From Aeromonas simiae (GTDB lineage Bacteria > Pseudomonadota > Gammaproteobacteria > Enterobacterales > Aeromonadaceae): a stretch of DNA of 51,655 nt. The notes under the pieces were generated by a model. That model made no database searches and was not told the DNA's origin. It saw only the letters and a list, made by a program, of their open reading frames with translations. Shown here piece by piece: positions 34,864-45,368 of the stretch (the stretch's first letter is position 1; each line of letters starts with the position of its first letter). Location: the NCBI RefSeq assembly GCF_000820125.1, contig NZ_CDBY01000021.1:1-51655 (forward strand), given 5' to 3'. A program made the position numbers and the translations under genes.

Positions 34864-35910
34864 TCACTTTCTCACCAGATACGGCTTGAAGGCCTCCGAG
34901 TACTCCTCGCGGAACCCTTCGTCGGTCTTGACGACCATGAAGATGGCCAGCCCCTTCTCCTTGGCAAAGGCCATGCCCTTCTCCGGCCCCATCACGGTCA
35001 GCGCCGTGGCCAATCCATCTGCAGTCATGCAGGAGGGGTGCACCACGGTGACCGAGACCAGCCGGTGCTGGATCGGCTTGCCGGTGGCCGGATCGATGGT
35101 GTGGGAGAAGCGCTGCCCATCCATCTCGTAATAGTTGCGGTAATCCCCCGAGGTGGCCACCCCGTTGTCGCCCACCACGATCACCTCCTGCACCGAGCCC
35201 TGCTCGCTGCCGGCCACCGGCTTTTCGATGGCAACCCGCCACGGGTGCCCCTTGCCGTTGTGACCATTGAGGCGCAGCTCACCGCCAATCTCGACTAAGT
35301 AGTTGCGCGCACCGAGCGACTCGATGTATTCGGCCACCTTATCGACGCCAAACCCCTTGGCGATGGCGGAGAGATCCACATAGAGATCCGGGATATCTTT
35401 TTGCAAGGTGTCGGCATCGGCCGAAGTGACTACGTGCAGGTTGCCAAGGCCGCTCTTCTGGCGGGTCTGGGCAATCAGCTCGTCACTTGGCACCTTGGTC
35501 GGCCGTTTGTCCGGGCCAAAGCCCCACAGATTGACCAGCGGCCCCACGGTCACGTCGAGGGCTCCGCGGCTCTCGCGCCCCAGATGCAGCGACTCGATCA
35601 CCACCCGCGCGGTATCGCGGGAGACCACCACGGGCCGGTTGTCACGGCTCTGGTTGAAGCGCGACAGTTCGGATTCGGGGCGGTAGGTGGACATCTGATC
35701 GTTGACCCGCTCGAGCAGAAGGTCGATCTGGGTCTGGAAGGCCTTGACGTCGGGGATGACATCGTCAGCCACCTTGATGGAGTAGTAGGTCCCCATGGTG
35801 CTGCCGGTGATGTGGATCTCCGGCCGGGTTTGGACCTTTTCCTGACCGCACCCCGTCAAGAAAAAGGCCAGCCCGAAGAGGGCCAGCCATGTCCTTACTG
35901 CCAAACGCAC
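34864..35910 (-). CDS. apbE: FAD:protein FMN transferase ApbE (flavinyltransferase)
   Basis: ApbE attaches FMN from FAD to threonines of NqrB and NqrC through a phosphoester bond in the periplasm. The 348-residue protein starts with a lipoprotein signal (FLTGC, lipidated Cys about residue 21). It has the ApbE features GSTMGTYYSIKV, DVTVGPLVNLWGFG, DLSAIAKGFGVD, VEIGGELR and the metal-binding DPATGKP followed by CMTADGLATAL. It sits between nqrF and nqrM, which fits its target proteins. Stop and start spacing to neighbours is a few bases, so it belongs to the operon. Confidence 0.96.
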   Translation of the reverse strand: MRLAVRTWLALFGLAFFLTGCGQEKVQTRPEIHITGSTMGTYYSIKVADDVIPDVKAFQTQIDLLLERVNDQMSTYRPESELSRFNQSRDNRPVVVSRDTARVVIESLHLGRESRGALDVTVGPLVNLWGFGPDKRPTKVPSDELIAQTRQKSGLGNLHVVTSADADTLQKDIPDLYVDLSAIAKGFGVDKVAEYIESLGARNYLVEIGGELRLNGHNGKGHPWRVAIEKPVAGSEQGSVQEVIVVGDNGVATSGDYRNYYEMDGQRFSHTIDPATGKPIQHRLVSVTVVHPSCMTADGLATALTVMGPEKGMAFAKEKGLAIFMVVKTDEGFREEYSEAFKPYLVRK

Positions 35911-35913
35911 CGG

Positions 35914-37137
35914 TTAGCCACCGAAGTCGTCGAGCAGGATGTTCTCGTCTTCCACACCCAGACTCTTGAGCATGTTGATGACGGCGGCGTTCATCACGGG
36001 AGGCCCGCACATGTAGAACTCGCAGTCTTCCGGCGCCTCGTGGTTCTTGAGGTAGTTCTCATAGAGCACGTTGTGGATGAAGCCGGTGTAACCGTCCCAG
36101 TTGTCTTCCGGTTGCGGATCAGACAGCGCCACGTGCCAGACGAAGTTCTCGTTCTCGGCTGCCAGCATGTCGAAATCTTCCACGTAGAACATTTCGCGCT
36201 TGGAGCGGGCACCATACCAGAAGCTCATCTTGCGCTTGCTCTTCAGGCGGCGCAGCTGGTCGAAGATGTGGGAGCGCATCGGCGCCATGCCCGCACCACC
36301 ACCGATGAACACCATCTCGGCATCGGTGTCCTTGGCAAAGAACTCACCGAACGGCCCGGAGATGGTCACCTTGTCACCCGCCTTCAGGTTGAAGATGTAG
36401 GAGGACATCTGTCCCGGAGGGGCGCTCCAGTTGCTCGGCGGCGGGGTGGCGATCCGCACGTTGAGCATGATGATGCCGAACTCTTCCGGATAGTTGGCCA
36501 TGGAGTAGGCACGGATGATCGGCTCATCGACCTTGGACTCCAGCTCAAAGATCTTGAAGCGATCCCAGTCACCGCGATACTCCTCGGGAATATCGAAGTT
36601 CTTGTAGTAGACGTGGTGGGCCGGCGCCTCGATCTGGATATAACCACCGGCGCGGAACGGCACGCTCTCCCCATCGGGGATCTGCAACTTGAGCTCCTTG
36701 ATGAAGGTGGCCTTGTTGTCATTGGAGATGACGGTACATTCCCACTTCTTCACGCCGAAGATCTCTTCCGGCAGCTCGATGTCCATGTCCTGGCGCACGG
36801 TCACCTGGCAGGCCAGACGCTCGCCGTGGCGGGCATCGCGCTTGCTGATGTGATCGAGCTCGGTCGGCAGGATGTCGCCGCCACCGGACTTGACGCGCAC
36901 GCGGCACTGGCCGCAGGAGCCGCCGCCACCGCAGGCGGAGGAGACGAAGATACCGCTGCCGGCAAGGGCGCCGAGCAGCTTGCCGCCGGCCGGGGTCTTC
37001 ACCGCCTTGCCTGCGTCGTCGTTAATCAAGATTGTCACGTCGCCCGCGGCCACCAGCTTGGACTTGGCGAACAGAATGACTGCCACCAGCGCCAGCAGGA
37101 TCACGGTAAACATGACCACACCCAAAATAATTTCCAT
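35914..37137 (-). CDS. nqrF: Na+-NQR subunit F
   Basis: NqrF is the NADH-oxidising subunit: it passes electrons from NADH through FAD and a [2Fe-2S] cluster to the rest of the pump. The 407-residue protein (Vibrio cholerae 408) has an N-terminal membrane helix and a ferredoxin domain with [13 protein letters not shown] (three cluster cysteines) and a fourth in RLACQV. The FAD-binding segment [12 protein letters not shown] and NADH-binding residues in [13 protein letters not shown] and [12 protein letters not shown] follow. It ends DDFGG as in Vibrio. Fifth-to-last gene of the operon order nqrABCDEF-apbE-nqrM. Confidence 0.98.
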   Translation of the reverse strand: MEIILGVVMFTVILLALVAVILFAKSKLVAAGDVTILINDDAGKAVKTPAGGKLLGALAGSGIFVSSACGGGGSCGQCRVRVKSGGGDILPTELDHISKRDARHGERLACQVTVRQDMDIELPEEIFGVKKWECTVISNDNKATFIKELKLQIPDGESVPFRAGGYIQIEAPAHHVYYKNFDIPEEYRGDWDRFKIFELESKVDEPIIRAYSMANYPEEFGIIMLNVRIATPPPSNWSAPPGQMSSYIFNLKAGDKVTISGPFGEFFAKDTDAEMVFIGGGAGMAPMRSHIFDQLRRLKSKRKMSFWYGARSKREMFYVEDFDMLAAENENFVWHVALSDPQPEDNWDGYTGFIHNVLYENYLKNHEAPEDCEFYMCGPPVMNAAVINMLKSLGVEDENILLDDFGG

Positions 37138-37154
37138 CTATCGTTCCTTTCCGA

Positions 37155-37751
37155 TTACAGGGAGATACCAGAGAAGGACATGAAGCCCAGCGCCATCAGG
37201 CCGGCAGTGATGAAGGTGATGCCCAGACCGCGCAGGCCATCGGGGACATCGGAGTACTTCATCTTCTCGCGGATCCCCGCCATGGCCACGATCGCCAGCA
37301 TCCAGCCAAAGCCGGAGCCAACGCCATAGACGACAGACTCGGCAAAGTTGTAGTCACGCTGCACCATGAAGGAGACGCCACCGAAGATGGCACAGTTCAC
37401 GGTGATGAGCGGCAGGAAGATGCCGAGGGCGTTGTAGAGGGCCGGGAAGTACTTGTCCAGCGCCATCTCCAGGATCTGCACCAGGGCCGCAATCACCCCG
37501 ATGAAGGTGATGAAGCTCAGGAAGCTCAGATCAAGACCGGACACCAGGGCCCCGTCTTTCAACACGAAGTTGTAGATGAGGTTGTTGGCCGGCACGGCGA
37601 TGGTCTGCACCACGACCACGGCAATACCGAGGCCAATGGCCGTCTTCACCTTCTTGGAGACCGCGAGGAAGGTACACATCCCGAGGAAGAAGGCGAGCGC
37701 CAGGTTTTCGATGAAGATCGAACGGATCAACAGGCTGATATAGTGTTCCAT
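37155..37751 (-). CDS. nqrE: Na+-NQR subunit E
   Basis: NqrE is an integral membrane subunit with six helices that together with NqrD holds an iron centre in the middle of the membrane. The 198-residue protein has the family start [24 protein letters not shown]. The cysteines that ligate iron are in [11 protein letters not shown] and [10 protein letters not shown]. No odd features. It is separated from nqrF by 17 bases and from nqrD by three. Confidence 0.97.
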   Translation of the reverse strand: MEHYISLLIRSIFIENLALAFFLGMCTFLAVSKKVKTAIGLGIAVVVVQTIAVPANNLIYNFVLKDGALVSGLDLSFLSFITFIGVIAALVQILEMALDKYFPALYNALGIFLPLITVNCAIFGGVSFMVQRDYNFAESVVYGVGSGFGWMLAIVAMAGIREKMKYSDVPDGLRGLGITFITAGLMALGFMSFSGISL

Positions 37752-37754
37752 CTC

Positions 37755-38387
37755 TTACTCCTTCGCCTCCACCTGCTTGGGATCCTTGGTACGAACTGCC
37801 CAGATGATGAGGCCGATCAGGAAGAACGCGCTCGGCGGCAGCAGCAGCAGGCCGTTGGGCACATACCAGCCACCGTTGTTCACCAGCGGCAGCAGCTCGA
37901 TGCCGAACCAGGAGCCGGAGCCCAGGATTTCACGCACAGTAGCAACCGCCAGCAGCACGGCACCATAGCCAAGACCGTTACCGATACCATCCAGGAAGGA
38001 GGGCAGCGGCGCACTCTTCATGGCGTAGGCCTCGGCACGGCCCATCACGATACAGTTGGTGATGATGAGACCGACGAACACCGACAGCTGCTTGGAGATG
38101 TCATAGGCCACGGCCTTGAGCACCTGATCCACCACGATAACCAGGGAGGCGATGATCGCCATCTGGGCAATGATCCGCACGCTGTTGGGGATCTGGTTGC
38201 GGATCATCGAGATGAAGAGGTTCGAGAAGGCGGTCACCGCAGTCACGGCCAGCGTCATCACGAACGCGGTCTTCATCTGGCTGGTCACCGCCAGGGCGGA
38301 ACAGACACCCAGCACCTGAAGGGCAATGGGGTTGTTGCCGAGCACCGGGGTGAGCAGCAGCTTTTTCATTTCGCTCTTGTCAGCCAT
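37755..38387 (-). CDS. nqrD: Na+-NQR subunit D
   Basis: NqrD is the partner of NqrE, with six membrane helices and the same inverted fold. The 210-residue protein matches the Vibrio cholerae length. Start is the ATG at 38387 opening [20 protein letters not shown]; the frame runs further upstream but that is nqrC sequence. The iron-site cysteines are in [10 protein letters not shown] and [12 protein letters not shown]. The start overlaps the nqrC stop by eight bases. Confidence 0.97.
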   Translation of the reverse strand: MADKSEMKKLLLTPVLGNNPIALQVLGVCSALAVTSQMKTAFVMTLAVTAVTAFSNLFISMIRNQIPNSVRIIAQMAIIASLVIVVDQVLKAVAYDISKQLSVFVGLIITNCIVMGRAEAYAMKSAPLPSFLDGIGNGLGYGAVLLAVATVREILGSGSWFGIELLPLVNNGGWYVPNGLLLLPPSAFFLIGLIIWAVRTKDPKQVEAKE

Positions 38388-39165
38388 TGTTGAGCTCTCC
38401 TGCACGCAGCTTGGCCAGGAACGGACCAAAGCCATTGGAACCCATCCAGAACTCGAAGGTGTGCTGGACGCCGTTGGAGGTCAGCGTGGCGCCGGAAAGG
38501 CCATCCACTTCATGCTCGGAACCCTCGGGAGCATGCCCCTTGATGATCTGCAGGGCCAGCTTGCCGTCGTCACCGAACAACTTCTTGCCGATAAACAGCT
38601 CGCGCCAGGCCGGATTCTCGATCTCACCGCCCAGACCCGGGGTTTCACCGTGGTCATAGTAGGTGATGCCCTTGACGGTCTGACCGTCCGGTGCCACCGC
38701 CAGGAAGGCGTACATGGTGGACCACAGACCCTGGCCGTAGATGGGCAGAATGATGGAGTCAACCTGACCGTCTTCACCCTTGGCCAGATAGACCGGCATC
38801 ACCTTGGCGATGCGCTTGAGACCAGCACGGTCATCAGCCCCAGCCAGGAGCTGGTTCTTGGCCGGATCTTTAGCGGCCGCCAGCATGTCGAAGTCGTCCG
38901 GATCGCCGAAGCTGCCGTCGGTCACGAACTCACCGGTGGTCAAGTTGACCAGGCGGGCTTCAATCCTGTCGCCATAGGTCTTGGCGACGTTGCTTACATC
39001 CAGACCGGCGACGGCGAGGATATTGGTCTGCTTGTCGAGCGCCTTGTTGGCGAGCTGCGCCGGACGCAGGCCGACGGCTGCGACAGACACCACGATGGAG
39101 CAGACCAGGCACAATACGGCAACGACGCCGATGGTGCCCAGGGTGGAATCTTTATTAAACGCCAC
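38380..39165 (-). CDS. nqrC: Na+-NQR subunit C
   Basis: NqrC carries a covalently bound FMN that passes electrons on the periplasmic side. The 261-residue protein (Vibrio 257) has one N-terminal membrane helix (about residues 10-30) and the flavin attachment motif SGATLTS with Thr near 227. The start is a GTG at 39165, with GGAGGA upstream; the frame extends 23 codons but into nqrB. The stop overlaps nqrD and the start overlaps the nqrB stop by 11 bases. Confidence 0.97.
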   Translation of the reverse strand: MAFNKDSTLGTIGVVAVLCLVCSIVVSVAAVGLRPAQLANKALDKQTNILAVAGLDVSNVAKTYGDRIEARLVNLTTGEFVTDGSFGDPDDFDMLAAAKDPAKNQLLAGADDRAGLKRIAKVMPVYLAKGEDGQVDSIILPIYGQGLWSTMYAFLAVAPDGQTVKGITYYDHGETPGLGGEIENPAWRELFIGKKLFGDDGKLALQIIKGHAPEGSEHEVDGLSGATLTSNGVQHTFEFWMGSNGFGPFLAKLRAGELNNG

Positions 39166-40384
39166 GAGCGATCCTCCGCTTGATGTTCGCCTGGGCCACG
39201 AAGTGGTCAAACAGCGGGGCGAACAGGTTCGCAAACAGAATGGCCAGCATCATGCCTTCCGGGAACGCGGGGTTGACCACGCGCACCAGCACGACCATCA
39301 CCCCGATCAGGGCGCCGTACCACCACTTACCGGTATTGGTAAAGGAGGCGGAGACGGGGTCGGTGGCCATGAACATCATGCCGAAGGCGAAACCACCCAA
39401 CACCAGATGCCAATGCCACGGCATGCTGAACATGGGGTTGGTGTCGGAGCCGATCACATTGAACAGCAGGGAGGTGGCGACCATGCCGAGCATGACGCCG
39501 GCCACGATGCGCCAGGAGGCGATGCGCATATAGATGATCATCGCACCACCGAGCAGGATCATCAGGGTGGAGACCTCACCGATGGAGCCCGGCAGATTGC
39601 CGAGGAAGGCATCAATCCAGCTGATGGTCTGACCGGAAGTAGCGTTGATGAGCGCAGCCTGACCGCCCTGTGCCCACTGGCTCAGGGCCGTGGCACCGGA
39701 GAAGCCGTCCACGGCGACCCACACGGCGTCACCGGAGATCTGCGCCGGGTAGGCGAAGAACAGGAAGGCTCGACCCGCCAGGGCCGGGTTCAGGAAGTTC
39801 TTACCGGTACCGCCGAACACCTCCTTGGCCATGACCACACCGAAGGTGATGCCGAGGGAGGCCTGCCACAGGGGCAGATCGGGCGGCACGATCAGGGCAA
39901 ACAGGATAGAGGTGACGAAGAAGCCTTCGTTGATCTCGTGCTTGCGCACCATGGCAAACAGCACTTCCCAGAAACCACCGACCAGGAACACGGTCAGGTA
40001 GATGGGCAGGAAGTGGGCCGCCCCGATCAGCATCTTGCTGCCGACACCGGCCACGGCCGGATCGAGCGAGGCACCGAACAGGGTCGCCAGGGCATAACGC
40101 CAGGAATCGGCACCGGCGGCGCTGCCCATCTGGGCAATCGCGGCGATGGCCTGGTTACCGACGTTGTACATGCCCCAGAACATGGCCGGGAACACAGCCA
40201 GCCACACCATGATCATCATGCGCTTGAGATCGATCGCATCACGCACGTGGGAGCTGCTACGGGTTACGGAACCCGGGGTGTAGAAAAGGGTGTAGGCCGC
40301 CTCGAACAGGGCATAGTACTTCTCGTACTTACCGCCCGGCTCGAAGTGGTGCTCCATCTTCTCCAGAAGTTGCTTGAAACTCAT
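39155..40384 (-). CDS. nqrB: Na+-NQR subunit B
   Basis: NqrB is the main sodium-translocating and quinone-binding subunit, with about ten membrane helices, a covalent FMN and riboflavin. The 409-residue protein shows the flavin attachment motif [11 protein letters not shown] with Thr near 232 and the family glycine-rich segment [27 protein letters not shown]. ApbE in the same operon would add the FMN. The ATG at 40384 follows nqrA by three bases. Confidence 0.97.
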   Translation of the reverse strand: MSFKQLLEKMEHHFEPGGKYEKYYALFEAAYTLFYTPGSVTRSSSHVRDAIDLKRMMIMVWLAVFPAMFWGMYNVGNQAIAAIAQMGSAAGADSWRYALATLFGASLDPAVAGVGSKMLIGAAHFLPIYLTVFLVGGFWEVLFAMVRKHEINEGFFVTSILFALIVPPDLPLWQASLGITFGVVMAKEVFGGTGKNFLNPALAGRAFLFFAYPAQISGDAVWVAVDGFSGATALSQWAQGGQAALINATSGQTISWIDAFLGNLPGSIGEVSTLMILLGGAMIIYMRIASWRIVAGVMLGMVATSLLFNVIGSDTNPMFSMPWHWHLVLGGFAFGMMFMATDPVSASFTNTGKWWYGALIGVMVVLVRVVNPAFPEGMMLAILFANLFAPLFDHFVAQANIKRRIARGV

Positions 40385-40387
40385 CGC

Positions 40388-41728
40388 TTAACCTTCCTGT
40401 TCGATCTTGGTCAGGCACTGGCGCAGCAGCGGACCATATTCGGTCTTGCCCGGGCAGACGAAGGTGCACAGGGCCAGGTCTTCCTCATCCAGCTCAAGGC
40501 AGCCGAGGGTCTGGGCACTGTCGGTATCACCGGCCACCAGATCCCGCAGCAGCAGGGTCGGCAGGATATCGAGCGGCATCACGCGCTCATAGTTGCCGAT
40601 AGGCACCATGGCACGATCACTCCCGTTGGTGGTGGTGGTGAAGTGAAACAGCTTGCCCTTGAACAGGTGAGACAGGGTAGTACGGGTGATGGTGAACTTG
40701 TTGGCACTCGGGTTAACCCAGCCAAGGAACTCCTGCTCACGCCCTTCCCCCAGCACGCTGACCTGGTTGTGGTAACGGCCGAGATAGGCCACCACATCCT
40801 TGGCATGCACGCCACTCAACACCGAACCGGAGATGACACGGTTCTCGTCGGCACGCAGCTCGTTGTCGGTCAGCTCGGTCAGGCTGGCACCGATGCGGGT
40901 ACGCAGCAGACGCGGCTTGAGCACACTGGGCCCGGCCAGGGAGACGATACGCTCGACCGGCAGCTCACCGCTGGTGAACAGCTTGCCGTAGGCGATCACA
41001 TCCTGGTAGTTGATGTGCCAGACGGTTTTCTGGGCACTGGCGGACTCGATGAAATGGATGTGGGTGCCCGGCAGACCGGCCGGATGCGGGCCAACGAAGA
41101 CCTCTTCATGCACCTGAGCCAGCGATGACTTGGGCAGACTGCCCTCAGCCTTGCACACATACACCTTGCCGTCGGTCAAACGGGTCAGCACCGCCAGACC
41201 GTCGAGGAAGGCCTGCTCTTCGCTGCGGATGATAAGCTCAGCGCTGGCCGCCAGCGGATTGGTATCCATGGCCGTCACGAAGATGGCGCGCGGCGCGCTG
41301 CCGATGGCGGGCACCTTGCTAAACGGACGAGTCCGCAGCGCAACCCACAATCCGGATTCAACCAGGGTCTCTTGGACCTTGGCGCGTTCCAGCTTGGGCA
41401 ATTCGGCTGAAGGGAAGGAGGGGAAGGTGATCTGCTCGTCACCGTCGATATCAATAACGACGGATTGCAGGACACGCTTGTCACCACGGTTGATCTCTGC
41501 GATCACACCGGCAGCAGGGGCCGTGAATTTCACGCCAGGATTCTTCTTGTCTTCGAAGAGAACCTGACCTTTCTTGACGCGATCCCCGACCTTGACGGTC
41601 ATGGTGGGTCGCATCCCCACGTACTCCTCGCCGAGTGTAGCGACACGGGTGATGGCGGGGCCATCGTAGATTACTTGCTCTGGCGCACCCAGCACAGGGA
41701 TGTCCAGTCCTCTTTTAATTGTAATCAT
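40388..41728 (-). CDS. nqrA: Na+-NQR subunit A
   Basis: NqrA is the cytoplasmic subunit that has been linked to quinone binding. The 446-residue protein has the Vibrio length and opens [20 protein letters not shown], close to the family start; a GTG at 41740 would add four residues. Family segments include [21 protein letters not shown] and [19 protein letters not shown]. First gene of the operon; upstream 335 bases separate it from bolA and should hold the promoter. Confidence 0.97.
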   Translation of the reverse strand: MITIKRGLDIPVLGAPEQVIYDGPAITRVATLGEEYVGMRPTMTVKVGDRVKKGQVLFEDKKNPGVKFTAPAAGVIAEINRGDKRVLQSVVIDIDGDEQITFPSFPSAELPKLERAKVQETLVESGLWVALRTRPFSKVPAIGSAPRAIFVTAMDTNPLAASAELIIRSEEQAFLDGLAVLTRLTDGKVYVCKAEGSLPKSSLAQVHEEVFVGPHPAGLPGTHIHFIESASAQKTVWHINYQDVIAYGKLFTSGELPVERIVSLAGPSVLKPRLLRTRIGASLTELTDNELRADENRVISGSVLSGVHAKDVVAYLGRYHNQVSVLGEGREQEFLGWVNPSANKFTITRTTLSHLFKGKLFHFTTTTNGSDRAMVPIGNYERVMPLDILPTLLLRDLVAGDTDSAQTLGCLELDEEDLALCTFVCPGKTEYGPLLRQCLTKIEQEG

Positions 41729-42063
41729 ACTCACTTGCACTACCGTTACGGGAAGACAGGTTGGTAAGCGTCGAGAGAGCTCCCGACGGGCGGATTGACT
41801 CTCCAGGATATGGCCTTACTGCCGGCGAGACGCCACGGGCCACGTCATGGAAATTCAACAAGCGACCGAGTTTATCACTTCACGCTTTGGCCCTGCCATG
41901 ACAAAACAGGAAAATTCATCCGCAATCACAAAATTAATCAGCAGATTACCTTGCCGCTGGGCCAGCCATAGCAGGGAAAGAGATAATATCGCCCCTTGGG
42001 AGACACCCCATATTGGGGGCCTCATCAGTCAAGAAATTTTAATGAATAAAACCGCGATGGCGT
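41729..42063. other. Intergenic region between nqrA and bolA
   Basis: No credible gene. The nqr promoter must be here, but several AT-rich candidates (for example a minus-strand TTGTCA near 41902) compete and I cannot choose. A short palindrome, CCCCA-TAT-TGGGG (42006-42018), sits close to the bolA 3' end; it lacks a T run on the minus strand, so it is not a convincing terminator. Confidence 0.5.
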
Positions 42064-42375
42064 CTACGCCCCCGGCTTACCGATGCAACTGGGCGTGATG
42101 GGCGCCGCCTCCCTGGCGGCCCACTCTGCCGCGGTGTAAGTATGCAGAGCCAGGGCATGGACTGCTCCCGCCAACTCATCGGCCAGCACCGCATTGACCC
42201 GCCGGTGCCGCGCCAACAGGCGCTCCCCTTCAAACAGATCACTCACGACAATCACCTTGAAGTGACTCTCGGCACCGGGAGAGACGCGGTGCATGTAACT
42301 TTCGTTGATCACCTCGAGATGGCTGGGCGACAAAGCCTGGCGCAGCTTCTGCTCCAGCTGGGTTTGCAGGTTCAT
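42064..42375 (-). CDS. bolA: BolA family protein
   Basis: BolA is a small stress-linked regulator that binds DNA and glutaredoxins and influences cell shape and permeability. The 103-residue protein (E. coli 105) has the class II KH-like fold with HLEVINESYMHRVSPGAESHFKVIVVSDLFEGERLLARHRRVNAVLADELAG-type sequence, including conserved His in SYMH and HFKV. The start at 42375 has GAGGAG before it and overlaps the alkB stop as ATGA, so the two are translationally coupled. In Vibrio and E. coli it also lies near nqrA or yajG respectively; both neighbours are in this window. Confidence 0.95.
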   Translation of the reverse strand: MNLQTQLEQKLRQALSPSHLEVINESYMHRVSPGAESHFKVIVVSDLFEGERLLARHRRVNAVLADELAGAVHALALHTYTAAEWAAREAAPITPSCIGKPGA

Positions 42376-43004
42376 GATGACTCCTCAATAGGGGCAATGG
42401 TTGCAACATTGTAACGGTCAGGATGGAGCAAACGAAAGGTGAGGTTGATGCGTTCTTGCGTCAGCTGGCGTTGGCGCGGCAGAGCATGCTGCCACGCCTC
42501 CTGTATGCCAGGCCCCATCAGCAGCAGATCACCGGCATTGAGCCGCAGTTCGTGGCGCTCGCCGTGGTCTGTGCGCCGGCGCAACAGGAAACGGCGGGTC
42601 GCCCCGAGGCTCAACGACGCAATGGCGGGCTGGGGGCCAAGGCTCGCCTCATCATCGCTGTGCCAGCCGATGCAGTCCTGACCATCGCGGTAATAGTTGA
42701 GCAGCACAGAGTTAAAGCGCTGACCCGTGGTTGCCTGCACCCGATCGCGCAGGCGGGCCAGTTCGTCCGGCCAGGGAGTTGCCGGCAGGATAAGGCCCGA
42801 ATAGCGATAATCGGCATCGCTGGCCCAGGCGGTCAGCCTGGGTTGCCGCACCTCGCGGCCAAACAGGCGCAGGGAATATTGCCGCCAAGGTAGCGCCTGC
42901 AACTCCGCCCACAGCCGCTGACACTCCGCCGCCGTTAGCCAATCGGGCCACAGGGTCAGCGCCCCTTCTCCCAGATCCTGCCACTGCACCGTGTTACTTC
43001 CCAT
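42372..43004 (-). CDS. AlkB-like 2-oxoglutarate/Fe(II) DNA dealkylase
   Basis: AlkB-type dioxygenases oxidatively remove methyl groups from 1-methyladenine and 3-methylcytosine in DNA or RNA. The 210-residue protein shows the iron-binding triad in GWHSDDE and AWQHALPR and the 2-oxoglutarate-binding RINLTFR near the C-terminus, the layout of human ALKBH2/3-like bacterial AlkBs rather than E. coli AlkB. NYYRDGQDCIGWHSDDE is a typical segment. It is the first gene of an alkB-bolA pair with overlapping stop and start, and divergent from rlmG. A repair-linked role is inferred. Confidence 0.92.
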   Translation of the reverse strand: MGSNTVQWQDLGEGALTLWPDWLTAAECQRLWAELQALPWRQYSLRLFGREVRQPRLTAWASDADYRYSGLILPATPWPDELARLRDRVQATTGQRFNSVLLNYYRDGQDCIGWHSDDEASLGPQPAIASLSLGATRRFLLRRRTDHGERHELRLNAGDLLLMGPGIQEAWQHALPRQRQLTQERINLTFRLLHPDRYNVATIAPIEESS

Positions 43005-43056
43005 CGCAAGCCGCTAGAATAGCGCCCCCGTTCATCGTCATCCCGCCGGAGCCAAG

Positions 43057-44187
43057 ATGTTGACCCGACTCGTCACCCCGCACTGCCAGTTTGAGCTGCT
43101 GCGCTATCCGTCACAAGCGGACGATCCGCTGCAAGCCTGGGATGCCGCCGACGAATACCTGATCAACACCCTGGCCGACGAAGGTGTGCCCGAGGGGGGG
43201 GTCATCGTCATGAACGACGGCTTCGGCGCCCTGACCGCCTACCTGCATTCCCACCAGCCCTATTTTGTGAGCGACTCCTTCATCAGTCGCCGCGGTGCCG
43301 AGGAGAACCTCAGACGCAACGGCCTGGACGGCGCGGCGGTGACATGGCTCGATGCCCTCGCCCCCCTGCCGAGCGCCCCGGCACTGGTGGTGATCAAGGT
43401 CAGCAAGTACCAGGCGCTGCTCGAGCACCAACTCATCGCCCTGGCCCAGGTGGTCACGCCGCAGACCCGCATCCTCGCCGCCGGCAAGGCCAAGGAGATC
43501 CACACCTCGACCTTGCAACTGTTTGAAAAATGGCTCGGCGTCACCACCACCTCGCTGGCCTGGAAGAAGGCGCGCCTCATCCACTGCACCCCGCGGGCGC
43601 AACCGCTGAACGCCCCCAGCCCCTATCCGACGCTCTGGCCGCTGGAAGGGACCACCATGGTGATCCGCAACCACGCCAACGTCTTCTCGCGCACCAGCCT
43701 CGACATCGGCGCCCGCTTCATGCTGGAGCACCTGCCGCTGATGAGCGCGCGCCAGGTGGTTGATCTTGGCTGCGGCAACGGCGTGCTCGGCCTCTCTTTG
43801 CTGGCACGCGACCCCGAGGTGCACGTCACCTTCTGCGATGAATCCACCATGGCGGTCGCCTCCGCCAGAGAGAACGTGGAGCACAATCTGCCAGAGGCCA
43901 GCGCACGGGCGGCCTTCATGGTCAACAACTGTCTCGATGGCGTGACGCCAGGCAGTGCTGATCGCATTTTGTGCAACCCCCCCTTCCATCAGTTGCAGGC
44001 CATCACGGATCATATCGCGTGGCAGATGTTCAAGGATGCCCACAGGGTACTGCCACGGGGCGGTGATATCTGGGTCATCGGCAACCGCCACCTGGACTAT
44101 CACCACAAGCTCAAGCGGCTGTTTGGCAACGCACAAGTCGTTGCAGCCAATAAAAAATTCGTTATCTTGAGAGCCATCAAACGCTAA
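43057..44187 (+). CDS. rlmG: 23S rRNA (guanine1835-N2)-methyltransferase RlmG
   Basis: RlmG methylates guanine 1835 of 23S rRNA with S-adenosylmethionine. The 376-residue protein (E. coli 378) has two Rossmann-like halves. The C-terminal half holds motif I VVDLGCGNGVLGLSLLA and the catalytic NPPF in DRILCNPPFHQ, the signature of exocyclic amino methyltransferases of guanine. The N-terminal half lacks these, as in the family (a pseudo-methyltransferase domain). Divergent from alkB, first gene of a run into yajG. Confidence 0.95.
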   Translation: MLTRLVTPHCQFELLRYPSQADDPLQAWDAADEYLINTLADEGVPEGGVIVMNDGFGALTAYLHSHQPYFVSDSFISRRGAEENLRRNGLDGAAVTWLDALAPLPSAPALVVIKVSKYQALLEHQLIALAQVVTPQTRILAAGKAKEIHTSTLQLFEKWLGVTTTSLAWKKARLIHCTPRAQPLNAPSPYPTLWPLEGTTMVIRNHANVFSRTSLDIGARFMLEHLPLMSARQVVDLGCGNGVLGLSLLARDPEVHVTFCDESTMAVASARENVEHNLPEASARAAFMVNNCLDGVTPGSADRILCNPPFHQLQAITDHIAWQMFKDAHRVLPRGGDIWVIGNRHLDYHHKLKRLFGNAQVVAANKKFVILRAIKR

Positions 44188-44198
44188 AGGGAACCGCA

Positions 44199-44777
44199 AT
44201 GAAAAAGACAGCTCTGCTGCTGGCCGCCACGCTACTGGGTGGCTGCGCCACCAGCTGGCCGGAAACGGCCTACATCAACCCGCCCATCGTGCCCGCCAAC
44301 CAGCAGTACTACTCGGGCAACAGCGTCACGCTGGAAGGGGTCGACAGCCGCCCGTCCGCCTATGTCATTTCGGTTAAGAAGAAGGAAAAACCGGTCGTCC
44401 TCATCAACAGCGGACAACCGCTGCCCAATATCATCGCCGCACGGCTGACCGAAGGGTTCCGCAGCCAGGGGCTGAACGTGGCCAATATCGGCACCACCAA
44501 CCTGCGGGTCGAGGTCGTGCAAGCCTCGGTTGACGTCGAGGAGAAGACGTTCACTTATGTGACCAAGTCCAAGGTGAGCCTGCGCGCCACCGCCGACTTC
44601 CAGGGCAACCGGGTCAGCAAGCAGTTCAACGCCTCCTCCTCCAAGGAGGGGCCGGGCCAGCCTAACGTGGTCGATCTCGAGGCCATCCTCAACGTCCACT
44701 TGAGCAACCTGATGCAGCAGATCCTCGACGATCAGCAGCTGCGCAGCTACCTCAAAGGCCAACCAAGCGCATCCTAA
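44199..44777 (+). CDS. yajG: YajG family lipoprotein
   Basis: YajG is a periplasmic outer-membrane lipoprotein of unknown function, cotranscribed with ampG in E. coli. The 192-residue protein has a lipoprotein signal with LLGGC (lipidated Cys about residue 16). Conserved patterns include VTLEGVDSRPSAYVISV and the beta-rich NLRVEVVQASVDVEEKTFTYVTKSKVSL. It follows rlmG by 11 bases and precedes the cyclophilin and ampG, matching the E. coli neighbourhood of bolA-yajG-ampG. Confidence 0.92.
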   Translation: MKKTALLLAATLLGGCATSWPETAYINPPIVPANQQYYSGNSVTLEGVDSRPSAYVISVKKKEKPVVLINSGQPLPNIIAARLTEGFRSQGLNVANIGTTNLRVEVVQASVDVEEKTFTYVTKSKVSLRATADFQGNRVSKQFNASSSKEGPGQPNVVDLEAILNVHLSNLMQQILDDQQLRSYLKGQPSAS

Positions 44778-44786
44778 GGAGTCACC

Positions 44787-45362
44787 ATGCCTTCATTGAT
44801 TCGCGGGGCGCTGCTGCTGGCCGCGGCCCTGCTCTCCCCCACCCTGCTGGCCGCGCCTCAGGTACAGATTGAGACCAATCACGGCAATTTGGTGATCGAG
44901 CTGGCCCCCAAGCAGGCGCCCCAAACCGTGAAGAACTTCCTGCGTTACGTGGCCGACGGTAGCTACGATGGCTCCCTGTTCCATCGCATCGTACCGGGCT
45001 TCGTGGTGCAGGGGGGTGGCTACAACCAGCAATACCAGCAACTGCCCACCTACGACCCTGTGGTCAACGAGTCTATCGGCGGTCTGCCCAACCTGCGTGG
45101 CACCATCGCCATGGCCCGCACTCAGGCCGTCGACAGCGCCACTCGCCAGTTCTACTTCAATCTGGTGGACAACCCCAGCCTGGATGGCACCGGTCATGCC
45201 GGTTACACCGTCTTTGGCAAGGTGGTGAGCGGCATGGAGGTGCTGGACAAGGTGGCCCAGACCCCGACCCAGTACAGCAGCATACTGCGTGCCGAGAATG
45301 TGCCGACCACCCCGGTGATCCTGCGCCACATCACTCTGCTCGCCGACACGAGCACCAAGTAA
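44787..45362 (+). CDS. Periplasmic peptidyl-prolyl cis-trans isomerase (cyclophilin, PpiA-like)
   Basis: Cyclophilins catalyse proline isomerisation during protein folding. The 191-residue protein has a signal peptide (cleavage near LLAAPQ), so it should work in the periplasm like PpiA. The cyclophilin fold is seen as ETNHGNLVIELAPKQAPQTVKNFLRY, SLFHRIVPGFVVQGGGY, RGTIAMART, FYFNLVDNPSLDGTG and YTVFGKVVSGMEVLDKV. The catalytic Arg is in FHRIV. It lies between yajG and ampG; in E. coli there is no cyclophilin at this point. A terminator follows. Confidence 0.93.
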   Translation: MPSLIRGALLLAAALLSPTLLAAPQVQIETNHGNLVIELAPKQAPQTVKNFLRYVADGSYDGSLFHRIVPGFVVQGGGYNQQYQQLPTYDPVVNESIGGLPNLRGTIAMARTQAVDSATRQFYFNLVDNPSLDGTGHAGYTVFGKVVSGMEVLDKVAQTPTQYSSILRAENVPTTPVILRHITLLADTSTK

Positions 45363-45368
45363 GCAACC

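Noticed and set aside
35401..41128. Long open frames (642 and 715 aa) on the plus strand opposite nqr genes
   Set aside because: They are antisense shadows of GC-rich nqr genes, rich in His, Gly and Asp with no domain likeness or ribosome binding sites.
42006..42018. CCCCATATTGGGG palindrome as bolA terminator
   Set aside because: Short stem and no T run after it on the bolA strand.
41847..42098. 83-residue plus-strand frame between nqrA and bolA
   Set aside because: No ribosome binding site, mixed composition, and its end overlaps the bolA 3' end; it is probably spurious.
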